Below, in pieces: positions 9,244 to 15,684 of a stretch of DNA of 19,582 nucleotides. Location: positions 1 to 19,582 of the forward strand of contig CAKTEF010000026.1 in assembly GCA_934547065.1 (NCBI GenBank), written 5' to 3'. The position numbers and the translations under genes were made by a program. Each line of letters opens with the position of its first letter. The stretch's first letter is position 1. Under the pieces are notes generated by a model, which was given only the letters and a program-made list of their open reading frames with translations, was not told the origin of the DNA and made no database searches. Source of the DNA: an uncultured Faecalibacterium sp. GTDB taxonomy: Bacteria > Bacillota > Clostridia > Oscillospirales > Ruminococcaceae.

Positions 9244-10845
9244 TCAGTTCTTTTTCTTGTCACGGAACAGGACGAACGAGACGATAAAGGCCACCACAAA
9301 GGCAATGGCCGCACCGGCGCAGGCATAGTAGAAGTTGGACATGGGGGCATCCAGGCCGATGTAGCTGGGCAGGGTCAGCAGGCCGGGAGAGCCGCCGGAG
9401 TAGTTCTTGGTGTTCATCAGGCCCATAAAGAAGCCGCCCACACCGCCGCCGGCCATGGCTGCGATCATGTTGGTGCGGATCTTCATGGTAACGCCGAACA
9501 GGACCGGCTCGGTGATGCCGCAGACGGCGGTGATACCGGTGGCGGAGGTCAGCTGCTTGAGCTCGGGGTCCTTGGTCTTGATGGAAACGGCCAGAGCAGC
9601 AGCACCCTGTGCCACGTTGGAGGCCAGCTGGCCCGGATAGATGATGGTATCAAAGCCGATGGTCATACGGTTGTTGATGCCAATGGGGGTCAGGGCGTGG
9701 TGGGTGCCTGTCATGACCAGGAACGGCAGGAACACGCCGACGATGGTGGGCACCAGCCAGGGTGCCAGGGTGCTCAGGCCGTTGATGACGGCGGCCAGGG
9801 CGTTGGAGACCACATAGCCCACCGGGCCCAGCACACACAGGGTGGCAATGCCGCAGATGAACATGGTCAGCAGCGGAGCGGTAAAGAAGCGGATGGCCTT
9901 GGGGGAGATGCGGGTGGCCCAGGGCTCCACCTTGGACATCAGCAGCACGCCCAGGATAATGGGGATCACGGACGAAGAGTAGCTGGCGTTATAGATGGGC
10001 AGCATGAACACGGTGATGGCCTCGCCGCTTTCCTTGGAGGCAGCCACCAGGTTCACAAAGTTGGGGTGGATCAGGATGCCGCCCAGCATCATGGCCAGGT
10101 AGGGGTTGCAGCCCAGCTTTTTCGCCGCCGAGTTGGCCAGCAGGATGGGCAGGAAATAGAACGTGGCATCGCCCATGAAGTTGATGACCTGGTAGGTGCT
10201 GGACGTATTGCTGACCAGCTTGAACGCCACCAGGATGGCCAGCACGGCCTTGATCATGCCGGCTGCGGTCAGCGGGGGCAGGATGGGGGTAAAGATGCCG
10301 GTCAGGGTGTCGATGACGCGGTCGTACCACTTGCCCTTGGGGGCGGGGGCTGCGGCGGCAGAGGTGGTGCCCAGCATGCCGCTGAGCTTCTCGTACACCT
10401 GCGTGACCTCGGCACCAATGATCACCTGGTACTGGCCGTTTGCCTGGGCAACGCCCACAACACCGGCCAGGCCCTTGATGGCATCGGTATCGGCTTTGGA
10501 TTCATCTTTCAGGTTAAAGCGCAGACGGGTGGCACAATGGGTGGCGTTGCTCACGTTTTCGGCACCGCCCACCAGGCTGAGGATCTGTTTTGCCAATGTG
10601 CCGTAATCTTCTTTTTTTGCCATTTGCAATTCCTCCATGATGGTTGGATCCGGGGTGATCCGGAGTCTGCTGCGCAAAAGCTCTGCGCCAGCCACACCGG
10701 GCAGCCCGCGGATCGCGTTGAGGTCGATCACACTGCGGTCTTTTACGGTAACGGACAGACAGCCGCTGCGGAAATCACACAGGCCTATGTTTTCTTTTCC
10801 GCCGGCCGGAGCAGCCAGCTGCTCCAGGAACTGTTCACGATCCAT
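9244..10845 (-). CDS. PTS beta-glucoside-type EIIBC with an extra N-terminal EIIB-like domain
   Basis: The 533-residue frame contains two EIIB-like stretches followed by EIIC. Residues 80-140 are a normal EIIB domain with the phosphorylated cysteine C104 in THCATRLRF. Residues 6-66 align with it (GGKENI against GGAENV, NAIRGLPGV against DAIKGLAGV), but the cysteine position holds R26. From about residue 160 the EIIC part has many membrane segments and the motifs GTHHALTPIGINN and GITEPVLFG. There is no EIIA domain, so phosphate must come from a separate EIIA. Two starts are possible: ATG 10845 with GGGAGG nine bases upstream, and the conventional ATG 10623 (MAKKEDYG, residue 75) with its own GGAGG. 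The alignment suggests the extension is truly coding. It imports and phosphorylates a beta-glucoside for the GH1 enzyme downstream. Confidence 0.9.
   Translation of the reverse strand: MDREQFLEQLAAPAGGKENIGLCDFRSGCLSVTVKDRSVIDLNAIRGLPGVAGAELLRSRLRITPDPTIMEELQMAKKEDYGTLAKQILSLVGGAENVSNATHCATRLRFNLKDESKADTDAIKGLAGVVGVAQANGQYQVIIGAEVTQVYEKLSGMLGTTSAAAAPAPKGKWYDRVIDTLTGIFTPILPPLTAAGMIKAVLAILVAFKLVSNTSSTYQVINFMGDATFYFLPILLANSAAKKLGCNPYLAMMLGGILIHPNFVNLVAASKESGEAITVFMLPIYNASYSSSVIPIILGVLLMSKVEPWATRISPKAIRFFTAPLLTMFICGIATLCVLGPVGYVVSNALAAVINGLSTLAPWLVPTIVGVFLPFLVMTGTHHALTPIGINNRMTIGFDTIIYPGQLASNVAQGAAALAVSIKTKDPELKQLTSATGITAVCGITEPVLFGVTMKIRTNMIAAMAGGGVGGFFMGLMNTKNYSGGSPGLLTLPSYIGLDAPMSNFYYACAGAAIAFVVAFIVSFVLFRDKKKN
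10624..10636 (-). promoter_or_regulatory. Internal ribosome binding site for a short EIIBC form
   Basis: AGGAGGA-like sequence (GGAGGA, 10636-10631) lies seven bases before the in-frame ATG at 10623, inside the longer frame. It could produce a 459-residue EIIBC without the extra domain, so two protein forms may be made from one message. Confidence 0.55.
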
Positions 10846-10876
10846 GGCAGAGGACCTCCCTCTCGGTCAATATCTT

Positions 10877-10947
10877 CTGAACCGCCCAACGCGCGCCATT
10901 GGGTGGATTCATGCAAAAAAGTGGGCAGGGGAACTTGGCCGGTTCAG
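10877..10947 (-). promoter_or_regulatory. Intercistronic stem between antiterminator and EIIBC genes
   Basis: CTGAACCG (10877-10884) and CGGTTCAG (10940-10947) are an 8-bp inverted repeat, and the second arm overlaps the stop codon of the antiterminator gene. An inner hairpin, CCCAA/TTGGG (10885-10903), stacks on it. There is a T6 run in the loop region. It may be a partial terminator or an RNA processing site; I could not recognise a standard RAT sequence. Confidence 0.35.
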
Positions 10948-11774
10948 GCCTCGGTCTTCTCCTGCAGGCGGGTGATGTGCAGCATGAGGTACACGATCTC
11001 CTCATCGTTGCACTGCCAGTTCCAGGCAGCCTGGAAATAGTCCGCGATGGCGCGGGCACATTGATACGCCTGCGGATACTCCCGCCGCATCTGGGCCAGC
11101 ATCCCGCTGATCCGCTCCTCCACCTGCCTGCCGGAGGCAAGCCGCTGGACGAGGTAGCGCAGATGCATGGAAAACCGGGAATACGAAAAGCTCTCTTTGT
11201 TGAGCGTGATGTCAAGCTGTTTCTCCACGATGCCGTCCACGTCCGAAAGGGCCTTGAGCGTCATCATCATGGAGTGCATATCGCCCGCTTCCGCCTCGGC
11301 GTTGATAAGGTGGAGGGCAATGTTCACCACCTCGCTGCCCGGCAGCTCCAGCCCGGCTTCCCGTGCCAGCAGCTCCCGCGCCTGTTGGGCCAGCTCTGTC
11401 TCCTTGGGGTACAGGTGGCGCACATCGTAGGCCAGCGGGGTCGAGATCTCGATGCCCTTGCGCAGCCGCTCCGCCGCAAAGTTCAGGTGGTCGGCCAGGG
11501 TAAAGGGCAGGTTGGGGTTCAGCGCACAGTCCAACTCGATCTCGGCCCGCTCCGCGATCTCGGCGCAGGCCAGCACCAGCGGGCGGGGCAGATCGGCTGC
11601 CATGCCAAAATATTTGGGGTTCACGTCGTAAAACGTCCGCTCAATGCGGGAAAGGTCCGTCAACTCGTAAGGCATCTTCGGGAACCCGACCCCCCGGCCC
11701 AGCACCACCAGCTCCTTGCCGTTTCCGTCCAGTGCCAGGGCGGCATTGTTATTGATCTGTCGGATGATTTTCAT
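10944..11774 (-). CDS. licT: BglG/LicT-family transcription antiterminator
   Basis: The 276-residue length equals that of LicT. Residues 1-55 form the RNA-binding CAT domain (MKIIRQINNNAALALD, VVLGRGVGF). Two PRD domains follow, with the four expected histidines: H96 (ADHLNFA) and H155 (ALHLINAE) in PRD1, H204 (MHLRYLVQR) and H266 (LMLHITRLQ) in PRD2. In this family phosphorylation of these residues by HPr and the cognate EII controls RNA binding. ATG 11774 is chosen because the CAT domain starts there and GGGAGTGG precedes it; the frame stays open to 11912, but those residues show no homology. It should control the EIIBC and 6-phospho-beta-glucosidase genes that follow. The symbol marks the family; orthology with Bacillus licT is not proven. 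Confidence 0.93.
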   Translation of the reverse strand: MKIIRQINNNAALALDGNGKELVVLGRGVGFPKMPYELTDLSRIERTFYDVNPKYFGMAADLPRPLVLACAEIAERAEIELDCALNPNLPFTLADHLNFAAERLRKGIEISTPLAYDVRHLYPKETELAQQARELLAREAGLELPGSEVVNIALHLINAEAEAGDMHSMMMTLKALSDVDGIVEKQLDITLNKESFSYSRFSMHLRYLVQRLASGRQVEERISGMLAQMRREYPQAYQCARAIADYFQAAWNWQCNDEEIVYLMLHITRLQEKTEA

Positions 11775-11788
11775 ACCGTTCCACTCCC

Positions 11789-11880
11789 TGCATCGAATTT
11801 TCGGACAAAAAGAAAAACCCCGAACGCAGCAGCTCACACTACTCCCCTTGTTTTGGAAAGGGAATTCGATGCAAGTAGCG
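11789..11880 (-). promoter_or_regulatory. Structured leader of the antiterminator gene
   Basis: TGCATCGAATT (11789-11799) and AATTCGATGCA (11863-11873) are an exact 11-bp inverted repeat in the leader. An overlapping alternative stem pairs GCGCTACT (11880-11873) with AGTAGTGT and CCCTT with AAGGG. A T-rich run (TTTTTCTTTTT on the minus strand, about 11816-11806) lies between. Mutually exclusive stems suggest attenuation, but no clear terminator stem directly precedes the T-run. Confidence 0.4.
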
Positions 11881-11914
11881 CCTCCGAGGAGTAACGTCTT
11901 GTTTTTACGCATTT

Positions 11915-11943
11915 ATGATACCAAAGCTTCTTTGCCGTGTCTA
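11915..11943 (-). promoter_or_regulatory. Promoter of the beta-glucoside operon
   Basis: On the minus strand, TAGACA (11943-11938) and TATCAT (11920-11915) are separated by 17 bp. Transcription would start near 11908, giving a leader of about 134 bases before the antiterminator start codon. Confidence 0.6.
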
Positions 11944-12002
11944 TTCGCACGATACCCAAAAAATTGCCCCGATTTTTGTGCACCGTGGAAAAACAGGGCA
12001 GC

Positions 12003-12038
12003 AAAAAACCGCCGGGCAGGTGTTTTCCTGCCCGGCGG
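12003..12038 (-). terminator. Rho-independent terminator after the ATP-grasp gene
   Basis: CCGCCGGGCAGG (12009-12020) and CCTGCCCGGCGG (12027-12038) form a perfect 12-bp stem with a 6-base loop, followed on the minus strand by six T residues (12008-12003). It lies about 30 bases after the ATP-grasp stop codon. Confidence 0.88.
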
Positions 12039-12068
12039 CTTTGGGGTTCAGACTGAATTTTTATGCGC

Positions 12069-13442
12069 TCACTTTTTCCGGCTGCGCGTCTTGGTCACGG
12101 CCTTGGTCGTGGTTTTGGTCACAGCCGTGGTGGGCTTGACGGCGGGGGAGAGCTGCGGCTTCGGGGTCAGGGCTTTCGTCTCCGGCTCACCCAGGGCCAG
12201 CACCTCGGTCAGCTCTTTCTGCACCCGGGCATTGATGGGGTCGGTCACGGCCAGCACGTCGGAGTAGAACTGCTCCATCTCCTCGCGGGTAGAGAACGTC
12301 GCAACGTACATCTGGTTGCCCATGGCACCGGACAGCGCATCGGGGATGCGGTCCACCATCTTCATGTTCTTCTGGTACTTCTGCATGATCTGCTCATGGC
12401 TGTACACAAAATGCTTGCCGTCGCGGCGGCCTGCAAAGGGGCAGTAATAATGCTCGCCCACCGGCAGGTCGGTCCCGCCGAACGCGATCATATCCGCCCA
12501 GATCTTATACACATTGGTGGAGCGGGCAAAGTTGATCATGTCCGGGGTAAAGCCGCCGCAGGGACGCATATTGACTTCCAGCGCCACGATCTGGCCCTTT
12601 TTGCCCATGCTGGCCTGATCCTCGGTCATGCGGAAGAACTCAAAGTGGACAAAGCGGCTCTTGACCCCAAAGCTCTTGACGGCGGCACGGCCCGCAGCGC
12701 GGGTGTCCTCCGGCAGATCCTTGATGATGTAATAGATGGAGTTGTCGTCGTTGTTCACGATGTCCATGATGGACACCGGGCTGACGTTGCCCGCCTCAAA
12801 AATGGGGTTGCCGCTGCCGTCGATGATGGCATCGTAGCTGTTGACCTCGGCATGGACGAACTCCTCCATGATGTAGGAGACCTCCGGGTGCTCGGCGGCC
12901 TTGTAAGCCAGGAACTTCTTCAGCTCCTCGTCGTCGGCCAGCTTGTGGGTGTCGGAAGCGCCCACGCCGTTGTCGGGCTTGACCACCACCGGGTACCCCA
13001 CTTCGGCAGCAAACGCTTTGCAGCCCTCAAAATCGTCTACCATGTGGTAGCGGGCCGTGGCAATGCCGGCCTTCTGGTAATACTCCTTCATCTTGCTCTT
13101 GTACTTGATGCGGGGCATATCCTCGGTCTGGAAACCGGAGGTGATATGGAAATCGGTGCGCAGGGCGGCATCCCGCTCCAGCCAGTACTCGTTGTTGGAT
13201 TCCAGCCAGTCGATGCGGCCATATTTGAACGCAAAGAACGCTACCGCGCGGTAGACCTCGTCGTAATGTTCCAGGCTGCCAACCTTGTAGTATTCATTCA
13301 GGCTGTCTTTCAGCTCCGGCTTCAGCTCGTCGTAGGGCTGATCGCCGATGCCCAGCACGTTCATCCCGTTGTTCTTCAGCTCCCGGCAGAACTGCCAGTA
13401 GTTCGTAGGGAAGTTGGGGGAGATAAAAATAAAGTTGCTCAT
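12069..13442 (-). CDS. ATP-grasp carboxylate-amine ligase family protein
   Basis: The 457-residue protein has an N-terminal preATP-grasp fold (FIFISPNFPTNYWQFCREL). The ATP-grasp core follows: YPVVVKPDNGVGASD with the ATP-binding lysine K155, YIMEEFV (190-196), and the metal-binding set E268, E289 and N291 in ALEVNMRPCGG. This superfamily activates a carboxylate as acyl-phosphate and joins it to an amine or thiol; the substrates here cannot be read from sequence. The last about 22 residues are an unusual Lys/Thr/Arg-rich tail (from KPTT to RSRKK). AGGAA precedes the ATG. It is the last gene after two esterases, before a strong terminator. A biotin-carboxylase name is sometimes given to such proteins, but there is no biotin or carboxyltransferase context here. 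Confidence 0.87.
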   Translation of the reverse strand: MSNFIFISPNFPTNYWQFCRELKNNGMNVLGIGDQPYDELKPELKDSLNEYYKVGSLEHYDEVYRAVAFFAFKYGRIDWLESNNEYWLERDAALRTDFHITSGFQTEDMPRIKYKSKMKEYYQKAGIATARYHMVDDFEGCKAFAAEVGYPVVVKPDNGVGASDTHKLADDEELKKFLAYKAAEHPEVSYIMEEFVHAEVNSYDAIIDGSGNPIFEAGNVSPVSIMDIVNNDDNSIYYIIKDLPEDTRAAGRAAVKSFGVKSRFVHFEFFRMTEDQASMGKKGQIVALEVNMRPCGGFTPDMINFARSTNVYKIWADMIAFGGTDLPVGEHYYCPFAGRRDGKHFVYSHEQIMQKYQKNMKMVDRIPDALSGAMGNQMYVATFSTREEMEQFYSDVLAVTDPINARVQKELTEVLALGEPETKALTPKPQLSPAVKPTTAVTKTTTKAVTKTRSRKK

Positions 13443-13460
13443 GGTTTTTGATTCCTCTTT

Positions 13461-13480
13461 CCTCTATAAGCCTCTATAAA
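13461..13480. repeat. Tandem 10-base repeat next to an element
   Basis: CCTCTATAAG is followed directly by CCTCTATAAA, abutting the left end of the palindromic element at 13481. It may be a duplication made when the element inserted or simple slippage. Confidence 0.5.
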
Positions 13481-13603
13481 AACTCCCTCCGTCACGGCTT
13501 CGCCGTGCCAACTCCCTCCGGGAGGGAGCCTTTTTCCGTTGCGGAGAGCTTTTACAAGGCCCCCTCCATGAGGGGGCTGTCTGCGAAGCAGACTGGGGGA
13601 GTT
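13481..13603. repeat. Palindromic MITE-like element between ATP-grasp and esterase genes
   Basis: The ends AACTCCCTCCGTC (13481-13493) and GACTGGGGGAGTT (13591-13603) are imperfect inverted repeats. The left half contains CACGGC-TTC-GCCGTG (13493-13507) and CTCCCTCC/GGAGGGAG. The right half contains CCCCCT/AGGGGG and GTCTGC/GCAGAC. It almost fills the gap between the two genes. Confidence 0.78.
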
Positions 13604-13609
13604 CCCTGT

Positions 13610-14368
13610 TTACTGCTGTCCCAGAAGATACGGCATATAATACACCGCCTGCTTATACCACCAATCCCAGTCGTGCTTGACATCGTGGCCCCACAGATCC
13701 ACCCAGACGGGGATGTTCTTGGCCTCGAAGATGCGCTTGAGGTACCAGGTGGTGTCCGGCTGCTCCCAATCGCCCTGGCCGCAGCAGATCACCGCTTTCT
13801 GGCTGCGGTACAGCTGCATGTAGGGGTGATCCTCCGGGAAATGGGCCATGTAGTCCACCGGGGAGTTCATGTACACCAGCTCGTCCATGTAATCACCGAA
13901 GCCATAGTGGGCGGTGTAGATGCCGCTGAGCGCCAGACAGCCGCAGAAGATATCCGGACGGCGCAGGTACAGGTTGACGGCATGGGTGGCACCCAGGCTG
14001 CAGCCGAACGCGATCACGCCGGGCAGATCGTCCCAGCCGTTGCGCTCCTTGGAACGGTAGCGCAGCTTGGGCACGGCCTCGTCCACAATGTAGCGGAGCC
14101 ACTGCTCGTAGCGGCGGATGCGCCAATAGGGATCGCCGTTCGGGTCCGACCAGGTCTCCTTGTCCAGCGTGTCGATCGAAAGCACCATGATCTGGCCGGA
14201 TTCGATCCACGGGGCCAGGGTGTCGGCCATGTGGAAGTCCTCAAAATCAAAGAACCGGCCGTCCTGGCAGGGGATGTACAGCATGGGGCGGCCTGCGTGG
14301 CCGTACACCTTGCACTCCATATCCCGGCCCAGCGCCGGGCTGTAATCCTTGAAATACTGCATTTCCAT
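13610..14368 (-). CDS. Alpha/beta-hydrolase esterase (enterochelin-esterase-like)
   Basis: The 252-residue protein has a nucleophile elbow FGCSLGA (121-127) with S124. Acidic candidates are D200/E202 in QGDWEQP, and the histidine is probably H232 in GHDVKHDWDWW. This resembles the esterase family (PF00756 type) that includes Fes/IroE and S-formylglutathione hydrolases; the substrate is unknown. There is no signal peptide, so it acts in the cytoplasm. ATG 14368 is preceded by AAAGGAGG at 8 bases. The gene lies between two palindromic elements and two genes read in the same direction, an esterase before and an ATP-grasp ligase after. It shares only the fold and catalytic pattern with the neighbouring esterase, so the two are not a recent duplication. 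Confidence 0.86.
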   Translation of the reverse strand: MEMQYFKDYSPALGRDMECKVYGHAGRPMLYIPCQDGRFFDFEDFHMADTLAPWIESGQIMVLSIDTLDKETWSDPNGDPYWRIRRYEQWLRYIVDEAVPKLRYRSKERNGWDDLPGVIAFGCSLGATHAVNLYLRRPDIFCGCLALSGIYTAHYGFGDYMDELVYMNSPVDYMAHFPEDHPYMQLYRSQKAVICCGQGDWEQPDTTWYLKRIFEAKNIPVWVDLWGHDVKHDWDWWYKQAVYYMPYLLGQQ

Positions 14369-14387
14369 GGGGCATTCCTCCTTTGGT

Positions 14388-14523
14388 GACTCCCCCAGTC
14401 ACGGCTTACGCCGTGCCAGCCCCCTCGGAGATGGGGCCTTTGGCAAAGCGGTAAAGTTTCCGTACCGCCAAAGCCTCCCTCGCCGAGGGAGGTGGCATCG
14501 CGCAGCGATGACGGAAGGAGTTC
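14388..14523. repeat. Palindromic MITE-like element between the two esterase genes
   Basis: The ends GACTCCCCCAGTC (14388-14400) and GACGGAAGGAGTTC (14510-14523) are imperfect inverted repeats. Hairpins are CACGGC-TTAC-GCCGTG on the left, and CCTCCCTC/GAGGGAGG and CATCGC-TGC-GCGATG on the right. TTTGGCAAAGCGGTA and TACCGCCAAAG pair between the halves. It fills most of the intergenic gap. Confidence 0.78.
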
Positions 14524-14528
14524 GTTTT

Positions 14529-15299
14529 TTATTCCTCCAACTCATACATCAGGGTATGGATCACGAACGGCAGCTGCTTTTCCCAGCTGGCTTCGCTGTG
14601 GGTGCCGCCGGGCACCAGCCGGGCGGTCAGGTGGATGCCGCGGTTCATGATCCGGCTGCACATCTCGGCAAAGCCCTTGCGCATCCCGTCATGATTGCCC
14701 ATCTCGCGGGAGCCGTAGTCCATGTAAAGCACGGTGCCCGGCTCCAGCTTTGCCCGGCCTGCCAGGCCGGAAAGCTTTTCCGGCGAGACCCAGATGGAGG
14801 GCGAGAGCGCTGCCGCGCGGCTGAACGTATCGTTGTATTGCAGCAGGGCATACAGGCTCATCAGGCCACCCATGGAGCTGCCGCCGATGAATGTGTGCTC
14901 CCGGTCCGGCAGGGTGCGGAAATTGCGGTCGATGAACGGCTTGAACCGGTGGATGAACCAGCTCATGGTCGCCTGGCCTTTGCCGTCAAAGTGGCCGTAC
15001 TGCGGGTCGTCGAACCGGTAGGGCGAATATTCCACCAGCCGCTCGTTGTTGGGCCCCGCGTTGCATTCCACTGCCGCCACGATCAGCGGAGTGTCGGTGT
15101 AGTCCAGATAATCCGCCATGCCCCAGCTCTTGCCGTAGGTGGCATCCGCATCAAAGAACACATTCTGCCCGTCGAACATATACAGCACCGGGAAATGCCG
15201 CTCCGGCTGCGCCTCGTACATGGTGGGCAGATATACATACACCCGGCGCTGCTCGGTGCCGTTCACGGCCGGGTAGCTCACACTCCATTTTTTGACCAT
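14529..15299 (-). CDS. Esterase of the Fes/esterase D (PF00756) type
   Basis: The 256-residue protein has the nucleophile elbow GGSSMGG (139-145) with S142, an acidic candidate D194 in LYMDYGSRE, and histidine H234 in PGGTHSEASW. The N-terminal VYVYLPTMYEA...FPVLYMFDGQNVF pattern is typical of the putative-esterase family that cleaves small-molecule esters such as siderophore triesters, acyl thioesters or acetylated sugars. No signal peptide is seen. The start ATG follows GAGAGGGAACAGG. It is the first gene of the apparent esterase-esterase-ATP-grasp unit and has its own promoter at 15335-15363. The substrate is not recognisable. Confidence 0.88.
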   Translation of the reverse strand: MVKKWSVSYPAVNGTEQRRVYVYLPTMYEAQPERHFPVLYMFDGQNVFFDADATYGKSWGMADYLDYTDTPLIVAAVECNAGPNNERLVEYSPYRFDDPQYGHFDGKGQATMSWFIHRFKPFIDRNFRTLPDREHTFIGGSSMGGLMSLYALLQYNDTFSRAAALSPSIWVSPEKLSGLAGRAKLEPGTVLYMDYGSREMGNHDGMRKGFAEMCSRIMNRGIHLTARLVPGGTHSEASWEKQLPFVIHTLMYELEE

Positions 15300-15334
15300 A
15301 ATCCTGTTCCCTCTCGTTTCTACTTACTGCATTT

Positions 15335-15363
15335 AGTCTAGCACTGTATGGTAAGAAAAGCAA
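15335..15363 (-). promoter_or_regulatory. Promoter of the esterase-esterase-ATP-grasp unit
   Basis: On the minus strand, TTGCTT (15363-15358) and TAGACT (15340-15335) are separated by 17 bp, with TG one base before the -10 (extended -10). The start would be near 15328, giving a leader of about 29 bases. Confidence 0.6.
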
Positions 15364-15395
15364 TTGGGCAAAGTCTTTCTTCCTTGCCAGCTGGC

Positions 15396-15601
15396 TCGCC
15401 CTCTCCGTCAATGCTGCGCATTGCCACCTCTCCCAAAGGGAGAGGCAAAAGCGACTTAACCGACAGTCGGCAAATACCACAAAGTTTCTCTGAGAATCGC
15501 CAATGGCTCCCTCCTTGGGAGAAACTCCCTCCGATCGGAGGGAGATGCCGCATAAGGGACAGCTGGAGGACAGCTGGCCGCAAAGCGGCCTGAGAGGGTG
15601 A
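15396..15601. repeat. Palindromic MITE-like element, long composite copy
   Basis: The ends TCGCCCTCTCCGTC (15396-15409) and GCCTGAGAGGGTGA (15588-15601) are imperfect inverted repeats. The left half has CAATGC-TGC-GCATTG and CCTCTCCC/GGGAGAGG. The middle has CTCCCTCCGATCGGAGGGAG (15525-15544), a perfect 20-bp palindrome, and the right end has GGCCGC/GCGGCC. It looks like two units joined or nested, and fills much of the gap between ilvE and the esterase promoter. Confidence 0.72.
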
Positions 15602-15619
15602 GGATGTTTTCCGGATACA

Positions 15620-15656
15620 GCAAGCGCCGCCCGGTGAGCCGCCGGACGGCGCTTGC
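15620..15656 (-). terminator. Hairpin after ilvE, likely terminator
   Basis: GCAAGCGCCGCCCGG (15620-15634) and CCGGACGGCGCTTGC (15642-15656) form a 15-bp stem with one mismatch and a 7-base loop, about 28 bases after the ilvE stop codon. The T-run is poor (GTATCCGGAAAAC follows on the minus strand). Confidence 0.6.
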
Positions 15657-15684
15657 AGAAATTCCGAACAAAAGGGGCGCAGGA

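Noticed and set aside
11775..11912. N-terminal extension of the antiterminator up to 11912.
   Set aside because: The CAT domain starts at 11774 with a ribosome binding site, the extension has no homology, and it begins at the predicted transcription start.
12063..13451. Open frame of 462 codons on the plus strand.
   Set aside because: It is the antisense frame of the ATP-grasp gene, which has all family motifs, a ribosome binding site and a terminator.
13610..15299. The two esterases as a recent tandem duplication.
   Set aside because: They share only fold-level motifs; the nucleophile context differs (GCSLGA versus GGSSMGG), as do the histidine and acid regions, and the flanking DNA similarity is due to the elements.
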